Source: Rhodospirillaceae bacterium (GTDB lineage Bacteria; Pseudomonadota; Alphaproteobacteria; MPNO01; UBA2964). From it: a stretch of DNA of 64,000 nt. Both the position numbers and the translations under genes were made by a program. Each line of letters starts with the position of its first letter. The stretch's first letter is position 1. Of the stretch, positions 37,314-46,982 are shown one piece after another. The stretch lies in NCBI GenBank assembly GCA_002709075.1, contig PAPV01000004.1, positions 1 to 64,000 on the forward strand, written 5' to 3'. The notes below the pieces were generated by a model, which worked only from the letters and a program-made list of their open reading frames with translations, did not search any database and was not told where the DNA came from.

Positions 37314-38138
37314 TTAAATCTCTATAGGCAGATTCATATCATTACCCCACTCGGACCAGGAACCATCATACCCTCGTACTTTTTCATATCCAAGATGCTT
37401 TAAAATAATGTAGGTATGTGAAGAGCGATGATGAGTTTGACAATGAACAATCACTTCCTTGTCCCTTGTGATTCCCAAATTACCAAAGAGAGCATTCAGA
37501 TCTTTATCAGATTTTTTTATAAATCCCTGAGAACAATCGAGGGTTAGCAACCAGTCCATATTAATTGAACCCGGAATATGTCCTCCACGGGCCGAACGAA
37601 TATCCTGACCCGCATATTCTGCGGCACTGCGACAATCAATCACGACTACGGAATTATCATTGAGATGTGACAATATATACTCTTTATCTGCAATTCCCTT
37701 CGTTCCAATTTTCACTTCATACTTCGTTGATTTAACTTGTTGTGCAGCTAGTTCCACTTCTAATTCTGACTTCTGCCAAGCAGGGAAACCACCATTCAAC
37801 AACGACATTCCTTTATGGCCAACAACGTCAAGGGTCCAAAGAAATCGACAAGCTTTACCGGTACCTTCCGAATCGTATGCAACAACATGGCTCTCAGGAG
37901 TTATACCAGCTTCCGAAAAAATTTTTGAGAGATTATTTTCTGAGGCTATAAATCCCATAGCCGGAGGTCGCGGATCGAGAAGTTCAGCGAAGGAAAAAGA
38001 AATTGCCCCCGGCACATGCCCCAACGCGTATGTCTCCGGCAAATTCAAGTCAACTACAATTACATCCTTCTCTCCTAATACTGAATTGAGTTCATTTGGA
38101 CTTACAATTAATGGTAAAAGGGGTTCATCCATTTGCAT
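37314..38138 (-). CDS. Two-domain rhodanese sulfurtransferase
   Basis: Thiosulfate or 3-mercaptopyruvate sulfurtransferase family, 274 residues with two rhodanese domains. The first (about 12-125) lacks the cysteine as usual and includes HVPGAISFSFAEL and LLNGGFPAWQ. The second (about 150-272) has GHIPGSINMDW and the active loop HCQTHHRSSHTY with the reactive cysteine. CQTHHR differs from CGSGVT of mercaptopyruvate enzymes and CRKGVT of thiosulfate enzymes, so the donor is uncertain. It may act with the radical SAM protein downstream. Confidence 0.85.
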   Translation of the reverse strand: MQMDEPLLPLIVSPNELNSVLGEKDVIVVDLNLPETYALGHVPGAISFSFAELLDPRPPAMGFIASENNLSKIFSEAGITPESHVVAYDSEGTGKACRFLWTLDVVGHKGMSLLNGGFPAWQKSELEVELAAQQVKSTKYEVKIGTKGIADKEYILSHLNDNSVVVIDCRSAAEYAGQDIRSARGGHIPGSINMDWLLTLDCSQGFIKKSDKDLNALFGNLGITRDKEVIVHCQTHHRSSHTYIILKHLGYEKVRGYDGSWSEWGNDMNLPIEI

Positions 38139-38246
38139 ACTCGCTTTATTTTCTAAAAGACAACAGTCCTCACAAATATTTGAGTTGAGATTCGGGTAGA
38201 AATTTTAAAAGTTTATTTCCATAATATTCGCGGACAAAGTTAAGTT

Positions 38247-39500
38247 TCATATAATTCCTCTTCTCTTTAAATCTGAGTCAATTTGTTTCAGCCTTGATGA
38301 TGACCAAAGCCAAACAACCACGCACAGTACTGTCATTCCGCCCAATGGCAGTCGCAACCCAAATATATCAGCCAAACCACCAACCAATAGTGCACCCAGA
38401 GCTGCACACCCAATCCAAATAGTACCATAAACCGCCAATACTCTGCCACGCAAATGATCTTCTGAAACTGTTTGGATCATTGTTTGGATGCACGTAGAGT
38501 ATGTAGAATATTGGAAACCAAGTGCCCACATGCAAATAACAGCAACCCAAAAGGTTTGTGTAATAGAAAAAACCAATAAAGTTAAAGCGGTTGCTAAAAT
38601 TGTATTGGATGTAATTTGCGGCATTCCCTCTATCCGGCCCCTTTGGGCTATCCAATAGCCAGCGCACATAGCCCCTATGCCCATTGCGGACATTAACCAT
38701 GATAGACCCTCGACATCACGTTCAAACATTGAGCCAGCAGCAACGGGCAATAATTCGACAATTGGCCGAGTCATGAGAGAAACAAATGCTAGTATCAATA
38801 AAAGTGAACCAATAAGACTATGATTATAAATATATTTATAACCTTGTAATATTTGGAAGACAGGTCCATTGGATAAGGCTTGCATCCTTTTAGTCTCTGA
38901 CAACCTCAACAACCAAAATGATAAAAAAAACCAAACATACAATATTGTATTGACCGCAAAGATAATCAGTTCTGAAGTGTAAATTAATGTAATGCCGGCA
39001 ACACCTGGGCCAATAAACCTAGCACTGTTCCACGAAAAGCTGTTTATGGCGATCCCTGCACTGAGGTCTACTCTAGGAACCATCATCGATATTATAGTAC
39101 TGCGAACGGGTTGATACATAGCGTGATCGACCCCTGTAAGGAACGCAAAAAGTAAAAGAAGTTCGATGGTTAACAAATCCAAAATTGCGAGACCGAAAAG
39201 TGAGGCGGTAACGAGTACATTTAATGCTGTAATAATTTTACCCAACAGAACCCGGTCGAAACGGTCAGTCAAATAACCAGAGAAAGGGGATAATATTAGT
39301 ATTGGTATAAGATCACAAAACCCCAGCAAACCAACATAAAGGGCTGAGTCCGTCATTTTCCAAGCCAACCAACCTAAAGCTGTTCTCTGCGCCCAAACCC
39401 CAACCTGAGATGGAAAATTTCCTGCACAATAGATTGTAAAGTTTCGGTGTGAAAAAGCTCGCTTCAATCCGCCGCGTTTTTCTGTGTTTTTTAATACCAA
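38247..39500 (-). CDS. MFS transporter (EntS-like, MFS_3 type), copy B
   Basis: Membrane transporter of 417 residues with about 12 hydrophobic segments. The opening FTIYCAGNFPSQVGVWAQRTALGW (given here as FTIYCAGNFPSQVGVWAQ and RTALGW) and FSGYLTDRFDRVLLG are typical of the MFS_3 exporter branch. It shares its plan and many residues with the gene just upstream, so the two look like an old tandem duplication. Substrate unknown. Confidence 0.87.
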   Translation of the reverse strand: MVLKNTEKRGGLKRAFSHRNFTIYCAGNFPSQVGVWAQRTALGWLAWKMTDSALYVGLLGFCDLIPILILSPFSGYLTDRFDRVLLGKIITALNVLVTASLFGLAILDLLTIELLLLFAFLTGVDHAMYQPVRSTIISMMVPRVDLSAGIAINSFSWNSARFIGPGVAGITLIYTSELIIFAVNTILYVWFFLSFWLLRLSETKRMQALSNGPVFQILQGYKYIYNHSLIGSLLLILAFVSLMTRPIVELLPVAAGSMFERDVEGLSWLMSAMGIGAMCAGYWIAQRGRIEGMPQITSNTILATALTLLVFSITQTFWVAVICMWALGFQYSTYSTCIQTMIQTVSEDHLRGRVLAVYGTIWIGCAALGALLVGGLADIFGLRLPLGGMTVLCVVVWLWSSSRLKQIDSDLKRRGII

Positions 39501-39558
39501 AAAGACGCCTCGCTACTTTGATCTAGTTTAGATAAATACCTTTTGCTGAGCCTTCATT

Positions 39559-40920
39559 TTATTCGGTTTCTGCAACAGTGTCTTCTTCGACTGTTTGCTT
39601 TATTTGCCTGTAGAATTTAAGCCCAAACCCACAAATACACATTCCAAAGACAGCAAAAAATGCAGTTGGCCAAGGAAGACCATATAACTCTCCTAATGAC
39701 CCAATTATAGCTGCCCCAAACGCAATGGTTCCAACCCAAAGTAATCCAAAAATAGACATCACCCGCCCCCTAATATTTGCCTCTGCTGAGGTTTGTACCA
39801 TAGTCTGGAATGACGTCCCAATAAGCATTTGTGAACCACCGAAAACCAACATGCAAACAATAGCAACCGAATATGACTTTGTTAACGCAAACAATATTAT
39901 TGATATTGCCATTGCCCCAACTGAAATCGTGCCAATCCTCAGTAAGCCCTGAATTCGCCCACGCCAGCCAATCCAAAAACCAGAAAACATAGCTCCAAGT
40001 CCAATCATTGAGACCAGTGTAACATATCCCTCCTTTCCCCGCCCCAAGACCTCATCAGCGAAACCTGGTAGCAATTCCATTACTGGACGTAGAAATATTG
40101 CAATTGACGCAACTATCACAAAAAGCGGACCTATAGCGGGATGCCTGAATGCATATTGGACGCCTTCTAGTAGCTCAGGGAAAACACGGGTGCGGCCTGT
40201 TTTTAATTTAACATCATTTTCAAGACTTATTGAAAATAGTGCTATTAAAAAAAACAGATAAGAAAAAACTGCGCAAAGAAACACCCAACCCACATCGGTT
40301 AATTGAGATGCAATTTTGACGGGTACAGCCAATTCAGAGTTATCGGCAATATCTCCAGCAGAGACTACCGTCAAGATTAACCCTGCTAAAGCAGGGCCAA
40401 TAAATCTTGCCATATTAAAAACAAGAGAATTAATTGCTACTGCAGATGCAAGTATTTTTTTTGGAACCAACACCGAGGCCAAGGAGGTTCGAACCGGTTG
40501 AAACAAACCATCTGTCAATCCCGTCAAAAAACCCAGCACTAAAATTAATTCAGGTGAGATTTTACCAGCAAAGGTTAAAATCGTTAACAGGATAGCAACA
40601 GACATTGCCATAATTTTTATTACGCGGGCTAAGATGATTTTATCAATTTTATCCGTAAGTAAACCAGCGAAAGGAGAGACCACCACAAATGGAATTAGAT
40701 CAACAAAACCTAGCCAACCCAACATAGCTGGGGATTTTGTCATTTCCCACATCATCCACCCGGATGCAAGCCTTTGTGCCCAGACTCCTATAAGAGAAGG
40801 TGCATTCCCTGCAGTGTAAATTCTAAAATTCCGGTAAGAAAGCGCCAGGACAATACCACCACCGCGCAAATTATCACGTTTAATATTGCAACTCCTATTC
40901 CTTTTTTTAGCAAACAACAT
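39559..40920 (-). CDS. MFS transporter (EntS-like, MFS_3 type), copy A
   Basis: Membrane transporter of 453 residues. FRIYTAGNAPSLIGVWAQRL, WLGFVDLIPFVVVSPF and FAGLLTDKIDKIILAR match the neighbouring copy. A longer N-terminal basic leader (about 25 residues) precedes the first membrane segment and a 15-residue hydrophilic tail follows the last. It is 58 bases upstream of copy B and probably in one transcript with it. MFS_3 members often export siderophores or drugs. Confidence 0.87.
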   Translation of the reverse strand: MLFAKKRNRSCNIKRDNLRGGGIVLALSYRNFRIYTAGNAPSLIGVWAQRLASGWMMWEMTKSPAMLGWLGFVDLIPFVVVSPFAGLLTDKIDKIILARVIKIMAMSVAILLTILTFAGKISPELILVLGFLTGLTDGLFQPVRTSLASVLVPKKILASAVAINSLVFNMARFIGPALAGLILTVVSAGDIADNSELAVPVKIASQLTDVGWVFLCAVFSYLFFLIALFSISLENDVKLKTGRTRVFPELLEGVQYAFRHPAIGPLFVIVASIAIFLRPVMELLPGFADEVLGRGKEGYVTLVSMIGLGAMFSGFWIGWRGRIQGLLRIGTISVGAMAISIILFALTKSYSVAIVCMLVFGGSQMLIGTSFQTMVQTSAEANIRGRVMSIFGLLWVGTIAFGAAIIGSLGELYGLPWPTAFFAVFGMCICGFGLKFYRQIKQTVEEDTVAETE

Positions 40921-41269
40921 CTTCCAATAGGAATCATAGAAACGAATTGGATATTAATTTGTGACTCTACGATTGAGAGACTAAAGTCTCCACTTACTCA
41001 TAAAAAACTACCCCAAAATGCCCCCGAGGACCTTACAGTCTTCCTACATGGTTTAACATTATTATTAAGCAACAACCTTCGAAAATGATTAAGTGATATT
41101 ACACACATAACACTTCCTAGTATCTATGACACATTCCCTTAGTTTGGCATCATCTGATCGACTCAAAGTATTGGAATCCCCATGAGCCCATAGACATCTT
41201 AGATAGATTGGCTTAACAGTACTCAATCAAACTACTTACCCATCAGATAAATATTTTTTAGGAATTGAC
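40921..41269. other. Spacer between divergent transporter and MetE-like genes
   Basis: About 350 AT-rich bases. No SAM, cobalamin or other riboswitch pattern was recognised ahead of the MetE-like gene, and no coding frame is convincing. Confidence 0.45.
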
Positions 41270-42433
41270 ATGCTTCGCAGCACCGAGCACCTTATCACTA
41301 CCCATGTCGGAAGTCTCCCTCGGCCTCCGTATTTAATTAAAATAATGGCTTCACAAGACAAAAATATAGATGACTCAACTTATTGTAATACTTTGGCTGA
41401 AGCAGTAGATGATGTTGTTCACAAACAAATTGATATTGGGGTGGACATCATTGATGATGGTGAATTTTCAAAACGCGGTTTTGCGGTATATGCGAATGAG
41501 CGTTTAGGGGGACTTGAAGCAACCGGCAAATCGCGAGCATCACCTTGGGCACAATCACGTGAAGCAAATTCTTTCCCTGAATTCTATGCCACGGAACAAT
41601 TAGCAGGAAAACGTCCACCTACTCCCAATACGATGCAAATGGTATGTTCTGGCCCCATAAAATACATTGGCCATCAACAACTAAACCGTGATATTGAAAA
41701 TCTTAAAAAAGCTGCCAAGAAATATGGGGCGAAGGAAGTATTCATGCCCGCTATTTCACCTAGTGATGTGGTGGGTAACCAACTTAATAATTATTATACC
41801 AGTGAGGATGAGTTTTTAACTGCAGTAGCAGATGCGTTAAACGAAGAGTATAAAACAATTGTAGACGCAGGATTTCTGCTACAAATAGATGACCCGAGAC
41901 TGATAAATTACTACGTAAAAAATCCTAAATTGTCGGTTGCAGATTGCAGAAAATGGGCCGCACAACAAGTAGAAATTATCAACTATTCACTTAGAGGAAT
42001 CCCAGAAGATTCGATTAGATATCACACCTGCTATGGGATAAATATGGGCCCTAGGGTACATGACATGGAAATGAAGGACTATATGGATATCGTTTTAAAT
42101 ATCAAGGCTACCGCATATTCATTTGAAAACGCCAACCCAAGGCATGAACACGAGTGGACATTGTGGAAGGAATTAAAACTTCCAGATGGAAAACTTTTAA
42201 TCCCCGGAGTGATAACTCATTCTTCAGTTTTAGTTGAACACCCTGAGTTAGTTTGTCAACGATTAATTCGATTTGCCAATGTTATAGGTCGAGAAAATCT
42301 CATAGCGGGGAGCGATTGTGGTTTTGGAACTCAAGCACTAGCGAAGCCAGAAATTCACCCCAGCATTGTTTGGGCGAAATTTCAGGCCATGGTAGATGGA
42401 ACAAAATTAGCGAGCAGTTATCTATGGAATTAA
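41270..42433 (+). CDS. MetE C-terminal domain-like protein (cobalamin-independent methionine synthase family)
   Basis: A stand-alone version (387 residues) of the catalytic barrel of MetE. ITTHVGSLPRPP opens the domain. Zinc ligands are visible: His and Cys in YHTCYG, Glu in SFENANPRHEHE and Cys in GSDCGFGTQ. It lacks the N-terminal folate-binding half of full MetE, so it may use another methyl donor, as in archaeal or catabolic relatives. ATG 41270 has TTTTTAGGA about 6 nt upstream. The next gene is convergent. Confidence 0.85.
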   Translation: MLRSTEHLITTHVGSLPRPPYLIKIMASQDKNIDDSTYCNTLAEAVDDVVHKQIDIGVDIIDDGEFSKRGFAVYANERLGGLEATGKSRASPWAQSREANSFPEFYATEQLAGKRPPTPNTMQMVCSGPIKYIGHQQLNRDIENLKKAAKKYGAKEVFMPAISPSDVVGNQLNNYYTSEDEFLTAVADALNEEYKTIVDAGFLLQIDDPRLINYYVKNPKLSVADCRKWAAQQVEIINYSLRGIPEDSIRYHTCYGINMGPRVHDMEMKDYMDIVLNIKATAYSFENANPRHEHEWTLWKELKLPDGKLLIPGVITHSSVLVEHPELVCQRLIRFANVIGRENLIAGSDCGFGTQALAKPEIHPSIVWAKFQAMVDGTKLASSYLWN

Positions 42434-42461
42434 TCTTCTGAGTCAGATTGATGAGAAAATG

Positions 42462-42485
42462 AAAAAAACTGCAACATTATGTTGC
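42462..42485 (-). terminator. Rho-independent terminator after the PEP mutase-family gene
   Basis: On the minus strand a stem GCAAC-ATAAT-GTTGC is followed by AG and a run of seven T. It lies about 75 bases downstream of the lyase gene end and between two convergent genes. Confidence 0.6.
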
Positions 42486-42559
42486 CTAAGAGGCACGCTT
42501 AAAAAGATGTGGCAATAGATCCATCATTTAAATTTAGTTAGGTGAGCTTATATCCCCCA

Positions 42560-43417
42560 TTATAAATTAATTTTTCTCCATGTTTCGTAATCTGAAGAGC
42601 GCATCAATCTCTCAACCATACCATTGTCAGCATAGTCGGAGAGTTCTTCGGGTTTAGTGCCAGCCCGTAACTTTTTTAATGTTTCATAGGTAGCTTTTAT
42701 AGAAGCTAAAAAGGGATAATGACCCTGAAGACAAATTCGTACTCCAAGCACTCCCAACTCTTCATTAGACAATGGCACGGAACCACTACCGCCCAACATA
42801 ACAGGAATAGAGATTGAGCCTGCTGCAAACTTAATATCATCTTTGTTTTTCAGACCTGAAAAAAATATAGCATCAGCACCTGCTTCCTCATATCTACGAG
42901 CCCTCAAAACCGCATCATGGATGTCTGTAATTTGCGCGGCACTAGTTCTAGCAATAATTGCCAATCGTGAGTCCTGTCTGCTATCCAGCGCCGATCGAAT
43001 TTTCGCAACGCCCTCGTCAATGGAGATAAGACCGCTAGAAATTAAACCGTAGCCTAAAGGCAATTCTGTATCCTCAATAGTCAAACCTGAGACCCCGGCG
43101 TTTTCAAGCTCTTCAACGGTACGGCGAACGTTTAACACATTGCCATAACCATGATCCGCATCAACCATCAAAGGTGTTGATATAACGGAGCGATTTATAC
43201 GATACGTCTGGTCTGCTAGTTCGGTAAGAGTGATAACGACGGTATCTGGTGCCCCCAAAATTGTTTGCGATGCAACAGATCCGGCAAACATCATGCACTC
43301 AAATTCAAGTTCTTCAGCAATTCTTGCCGATATTGGATCAAACACTGATCCAGGAAAAATACATATTCTGCCTTCTAAGATCTTACGATAATTATTGCGC
43401 CGTTCTGACAGATTCAT
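42560..43417 (-). CDS. Isocitrate lyase/PEP mutase family protein (oxaloacetate decarboxylase-like)
   Basis: TIM-barrel lyase of 285 residues. CIFPGSVFDPISARIAEEL, LMVDADHGYGN (Mg-binding aspartates), VSGLTIEDTELP and IIARTSAA are family motifs. Members include 2-methylisocitrate lyase, PEP mutase, oxaloacetate decarboxylase and carboxy-PEP synthases. The DADHGYGN form and lack of the K-K-C-G-H of isocitrate lyases point to the oxaloacetate decarboxylase group; exact substrate is uncertain. Confidence 0.83.
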   Translation of the reverse strand: MNLSERRNNYRKILEGRICIFPGSVFDPISARIAEELEFECMMFAGSVASQTILGAPDTVVITLTELADQTYRINRSVISTPLMVDADHGYGNVLNVRRTVEELENAGVSGLTIEDTELPLGYGLISSGLISIDEGVAKIRSALDSRQDSRLAIIARTSAAQITDIHDAVLRARRYEEAGADAIFFSGLKNKDDIKFAAGSISIPVMLGGSGSVPLSNEELGVLGVRICLQGHYPFLASIKATYETLKKLRAGTKPEELSDYADNGMVERLMRSSDYETWRKINL

Positions 43418-43589
43418 TTTATATTCCTATCTTCAGCTTGATGTGTTTTACGCGAGCATTTGAGAGAAATTGAGGCAAGTTTTACTAAAACTCGGCTTCT
43501 TAAAAAATTTCAAAGCCATTAATCAAGAGAATAATTGCAAATCTAATTTTAAAATTCTCAAGAACCATTAATTAGAAAAGTAAACGAAT

Positions 43590-43901
43590 TCAAATTTCCG
43601 TCGACACACCCTCTTTTTCATATTGATAAGAACATACGCTGAAGAACGTTCTAGATTGGAACAACATCGTTGCTTTAAGAGAATTAAGCACGTCTGCAAG
43701 TCTACTCTCAATCATTGGAAGTGTCGTTTTGTTCTCAAATTTTACAGTTACTGCTATTTCCCCATTCTGCCCAATAAATGTATTTATGCCGGTGATGCCA
43801 TCTATCGACAGCAAATTATTCATAGAATTATTAATATAACTATTTGCAATTTTTGCATGATCAAATTTTTGGAATTTAATATCTACAACATATGACAGCA
43901 T
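43590..43901 (-). CDS. Small hypothetical protein
   Basis: A 103-residue open frame with codon use like its neighbours, lying 12 nt after the GAF-protein gene. A helix-rich start (KFDHAKIANSYINNSMNNLL) and alternating hydrophobic stretches (GEIAVTVKFENK) suggest a small alpha/beta fold. No family recognised. It is probably co-transcribed with the GAF gene. Confidence 0.5.
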   Translation of the reverse strand: MLSYVVDIKFQKFDHAKIANSYINNSMNNLLSIDGITGINTFIGQNGEIAVTVKFENKTTLPMIESRLADVLNSLKATMLFQSRTFFSVCSYQYEKEGVSTEI

Positions 43902-43913
43902 GCTAAGCTTCTT

Positions 43914-44732
43914 TCAGTCATCAGTTAGGTAACCAATTATATCATTTTCACTAATCTTTATTCTTTTGCGCGGCTCATGTGAGATTTTTAACTTTCCCAT
44001 AATAGACACCCAATTTTTACTGAATGATCGTTTCCCATCACTAACTTCAACAATGCCAGATTTTTTTAGTCGGTCAAAAATATCCTCTCCAACAGTATTC
44101 AAATCAATTCCCTTGGAATGTTTGAGACAAAATAAAAGATCCTCCAATGTGAATTTTCCTAGTTTTTGAACGCAAATACTCAAGATGTTTACCAACTGCT
44201 CAAGATCATGATCAGTTTTTTCTTGAGATAACTCCAGTTGGGCTGTGACACGTCTGGCTAATTTTTCAGTTATAGTGATTATAGTTTTATCTAAATGTCG
44301 TGGTTTAAAATCGAGCAAACATAAAGTGCCAAGAACGTTTCCGCGAATAGAAATAAGGGGAAATCCAGCGTAAAATTTAAGAAAGGGTTCCCCTGATACT
44401 ATGGGGTGATCAGAAAAGATAGGATCCGCTTTTAAATCCTCGATTATAGTTGGCTCAACACTCGATAGGGCATACTGACATATTGACTCTTCGCGGGGAA
44501 TTTTTCTAAATCCTTCAAAAACCTCCGGCGGCAAACCAAAATTACACAACGACCACTGATTATCACTATCAATCAAATTAATAAACGATAGGGGACAACT
44601 TGAAAATTCCGCGGCAAGAGAAACATAATCAAAATAGGATTTTGTCTGATCTAAATTCATTACACCAAGGCGTTTAACATCAAGAGCCCTGTTGCTTTCA
44701 TCTGCCGGAACTTTTGCTGGTTTAAATGCCAT
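43914..44732 (-). CDS. GAF-domain protein
   Basis: 272 residues. The GAF domain (about 25-165) has the common pattern FDYVSLAAEFSSCPLSFINLID, split as FDYVSLAAEFSS and SFINLIDSDNQW, then REESICQYAL, FYAGFPLISIRGNVLGTLC and LLDFKPRH. The C-terminal 100 residues look like a helical, possibly winged-helix, region (TLEDLLFCLKHSKGIDL, IFDRLKKSGIVEV). No kinase or cyclase domain is attached. It may be a small sensor or regulator paired with the 103-residue protein downstream. Confidence 0.75.
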   Translation of the reverse strand: MAFKPAKVPADESNRALDVKRLGVMNLDQTKSYFDYVSLAAEFSSCPLSFINLIDSDNQWSLCNFGLPPEVFEGFRKIPREESICQYALSSVEPTIIEDLKADPIFSDHPIVSGEPFLKFYAGFPLISIRGNVLGTLCLLDFKPRHLDKTIITITEKLARRVTAQLELSQEKTDHDLEQLVNILSICVQKLGKFTLEDLLFCLKHSKGIDLNTVGEDIFDRLKKSGIVEVSDGKRSFSKNWVSIMGKLKISHEPRKRIKISENDIIGYLTDD

Positions 44733-44903
44733 CTATGTCCCTTTGAACCCTAAAAATAGGCTTTGATCTGCAACCAGTATAATCTCGAAATAGTCTGAAT
44801 AGTGAATATTCATATTAACATTGTCCATTAAATCATATATCTTCATGACAAATTTGATGTATTTGATTCCCATTACTTCAAAACTTTAAAATAGAGATAC
44901 AAT

Positions 44904-45434
44904 TCAAGCTCGTTCCAGAAGCCTAAGCTTTAAAATTACCCCAAATGGGATAAGCATGACAAATGCTACTGTCATCTTTACTGCAAGGTCGCCTACTCCC
45001 CAAGTAATCCATGGGAGGCCCAGACCTGCAAATGCTATTGAGAAAAACAAGGTTGTATCTACTATAGAACCTACACCCGATGAAAAAAGAGGTGCCACCC
45101 ACCATCTGTTAGAATTACGAAGATAGTCGAACAACCTTACATCTATAAGTTGTGCAATCAAAAATGCTGTTCCAGATGCAATTGCAATTCGTGCAGTTGA
45201 AAAAAATACCGATAGGCAAACAGCAAGAGCAAAACCACAATAGACCACTAAACGAGCGCGTTTAGCACCCATAGCCCGGTTGGTTATATCTGTTACCAAA
45301 AATGCAATAGGATAGGTAAATGCACCCCACGTTATCCAGTCATTTATAGGATATTGAACCAAAATATTTGAAGTGATCACAACCAAAGTCATGGCAACAA
45401 AGCCGAATACAACTCCTTTAGAAATAAAACTCAT
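44904..45434 (-). CDS. yhhQ: Queuosine precursor transporter family protein
   Basis: VUT-family membrane protein of 176 residues with about five or six hydrophobic segments. TNRAMGAKRARLVVY and TYPIAFLVTDI, plus FLIAQLIDVRLFDYLR and VDTTLFFSIAF, match the YhhQ/QueT family that takes up queuine or preQ0. It lies 41 bases downstream of tRNA-Arg(UCG). Confidence 0.88.
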   Translation of the reverse strand: MSFISKGVVFGFVAMTLVVITSNILVQYPINDWITWGAFTYPIAFLVTDITNRAMGAKRARLVVYCGFALAVCLSVFFSTARIAIASGTAFLIAQLIDVRLFDYLRNSNRWWVAPLFSSGVGSIVDTTLFFSIAFAGLGLPWITWGVGDLAVKMTVAFVMLIPFGVILKLRLLERA

Positions 45435-45475
45435 ATTTTAGCTCTTCATTTAACCAGTAAATATACAAACGTAGA

Positions 45476-45552
45476 TGGCGAGCGCAGAGAGATTCGAACT
45501 CCCGACCCACAGCTTCGAAGGCTGTTGCTCTATCCAGCTGAGCTATGCGCCC
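45476..45552 (-). tRNA. tRNA-Arg (anticodon TCG)
   Basis: 77 bases including an encoded CCA. Acceptor arms GGGCGCA and TGCGCTC pair with one G-U. The D arm is GCTC...GAGC, the anticodon stem ACAGC/GCTGT with loop CTTCGAA (anticodon TCG), and the T arm GGGAG-TTCGAAT-CTCTC. Confidence 0.95.
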
Positions 45553-45757
45553 CTATCCACTCCTTTAATACCTGCATTCAGAGGATTTTCAAAAACTATT
45601 CATGCTAGTTTGTCATAATTAGTTCCTTATCTCTAATAAACTGGTTTTCCGACTACAACCAGATCCCAAATGAGTATGAAAAGTTTTTTGATCACTCCTC
45701 CAATACCATTAGCGCGGCCGCTTAAGACCAACACATTTTAACCCCTCCGTTGTAATA

Positions 45758-46801
45758 TTACTCAGCGCTTTTTCCAAAAATCATCTTTGCTGCGTCTGCA
45801 ACAACACTTTTGGGTGCTTTATTTATCGCATCGTTAATAAACTTTTGTACCTCCGCACCCTTTGTCGGAATAACTCGGAGTCTTCGTTTCTTTGCCTCCT
45901 CTATATATTCTGCGTCAGCTACCATTTTATCAAAAGCTAACCGCAAACTTGGCACGATATCCTTTGGTGCCCCTGGAGGTAGAGAGAGGCCACGGCCAAT
46001 TATTCCGAGTGTTGCCATGAAAGAAACTATTGGTCGATATTTTTCATCCACAACTTCTTTCAGCATCGGAACATCTTTAAGGTCCGGATCTTTCCAAACA
46101 CCGGTTTGCATAATCGGCTGCGCAAATTTTTTATTGCCTTTAAACCAATGAGGAACTTTAGAAGACCAAGCCAGCCAATTAAACCCTGTACCCTGATGTT
46201 CCCCTTGCTCCATTGCAAGTATTGTCTTGCTAGAACCTTTGTATCCAGAAATTAGTTTGATTCTGAGACCTAACATTTCCTTCATCATCTTTGGAATAAG
46301 AAACGAAGTGGATCCTGGCCCAGTATTTCCAACAACAACTTGTTTGGTTTTCATGTCACTCCACTTTGAAATACCACTGTCAGTGCGCAATACAAAAATA
46401 GTGTTTGTTTGATTGGTAGATCCAAGAGATGTGAATTTTCGCATATCATATTTAGTTCTCTTGGGTCTCAACAACTGTGATACAACGGATGCATCAGGCG
46501 GCACAATCCAATTTAGTCCATTAGCAGGCATTACATTTGCAGCATAGTTAGTTGCTTTTATCCCTCCAGCACCCGGCATGGATTGAACTACAATGTTTGG
46601 GTTGCCTTTTATAAAGCGTTTCATATGACGAGACATCAAGCGAGAATATTTTCCATACGTTCCACCAAAACCATAACCAATCACAACGGTAATAGTTTTG
46701 CCCTTAAATTTCACCGACTGCGCTTCGACTTTCTTATCGCTGGAAAAAAGAGCACCCCAAAAAAACACTGAGATTCCAATGTATTTTATCAAAATTTTCA
46801 T
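45758..46801 (-). CDS. Tripartite tricarboxylate transporter-type solute-binding protein (Bug family)
   Basis: 347-residue binding protein with an N-terminal signal peptide (basic MKILIK, then a hydrophobic stretch, with a probable cut after VEAQS). GKTITVVIGYGFGGTYGKYSR, MPGAGGIKATNYAAN and NTGPGSTSFLIPKMM are Bug-family traits. These proteins present carboxylates to TctAB membrane subunits, which are not adjacent; orphan binding proteins are common in this family. It lies between two tRNA-Arg genes on the same strand. Confidence 0.87.
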   Translation of the reverse strand: MKILIKYIGISVFFWGALFSSDKKVEAQSVKFKGKTITVVIGYGFGGTYGKYSRLMSRHMKRFIKGNPNIVVQSMPGAGGIKATNYAANVMPANGLNWIVPPDASVVSQLLRPKRTKYDMRKFTSLGSTNQTNTIFVLRTDSGISKWSDMKTKQVVVGNTGPGSTSFLIPKMMKEMLGLRIKLISGYKGSSKTILAMEQGEHQGTGFNWLAWSSKVPHWFKGNKKFAQPIMQTGVWKDPDLKDVPMLKEVVDEKYRPIVSFMATLGIIGRGLSLPPGAPKDIVPSLRLAFDKMVADAEYIEEAKKRRLRVIPTKGAEVQKFINDAINKAPKSVVADAAKMIFGKSAE

Positions 46802-46982
46802 TATTTATCCCCCAGATTTCAAAAATTAGGTTGATCATTAATTGGTAACTTCGATACAAAGCTACAAAATGATTTGGTTTGCCACAAGGCCACATCAAGA
46901 ATGATATTAGCCGTTAAGAGTGAAAAAGCTAAAACAGAAATTACAACACTTTGAATTATGTAGATTTATAGGAAACTGAAGT

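Noticed and set aside
41100-41269. SAM or cobalamin riboswitch ahead of the MetE-like gene
   Set aside because: No conserved core of either class could be found in the spacer.
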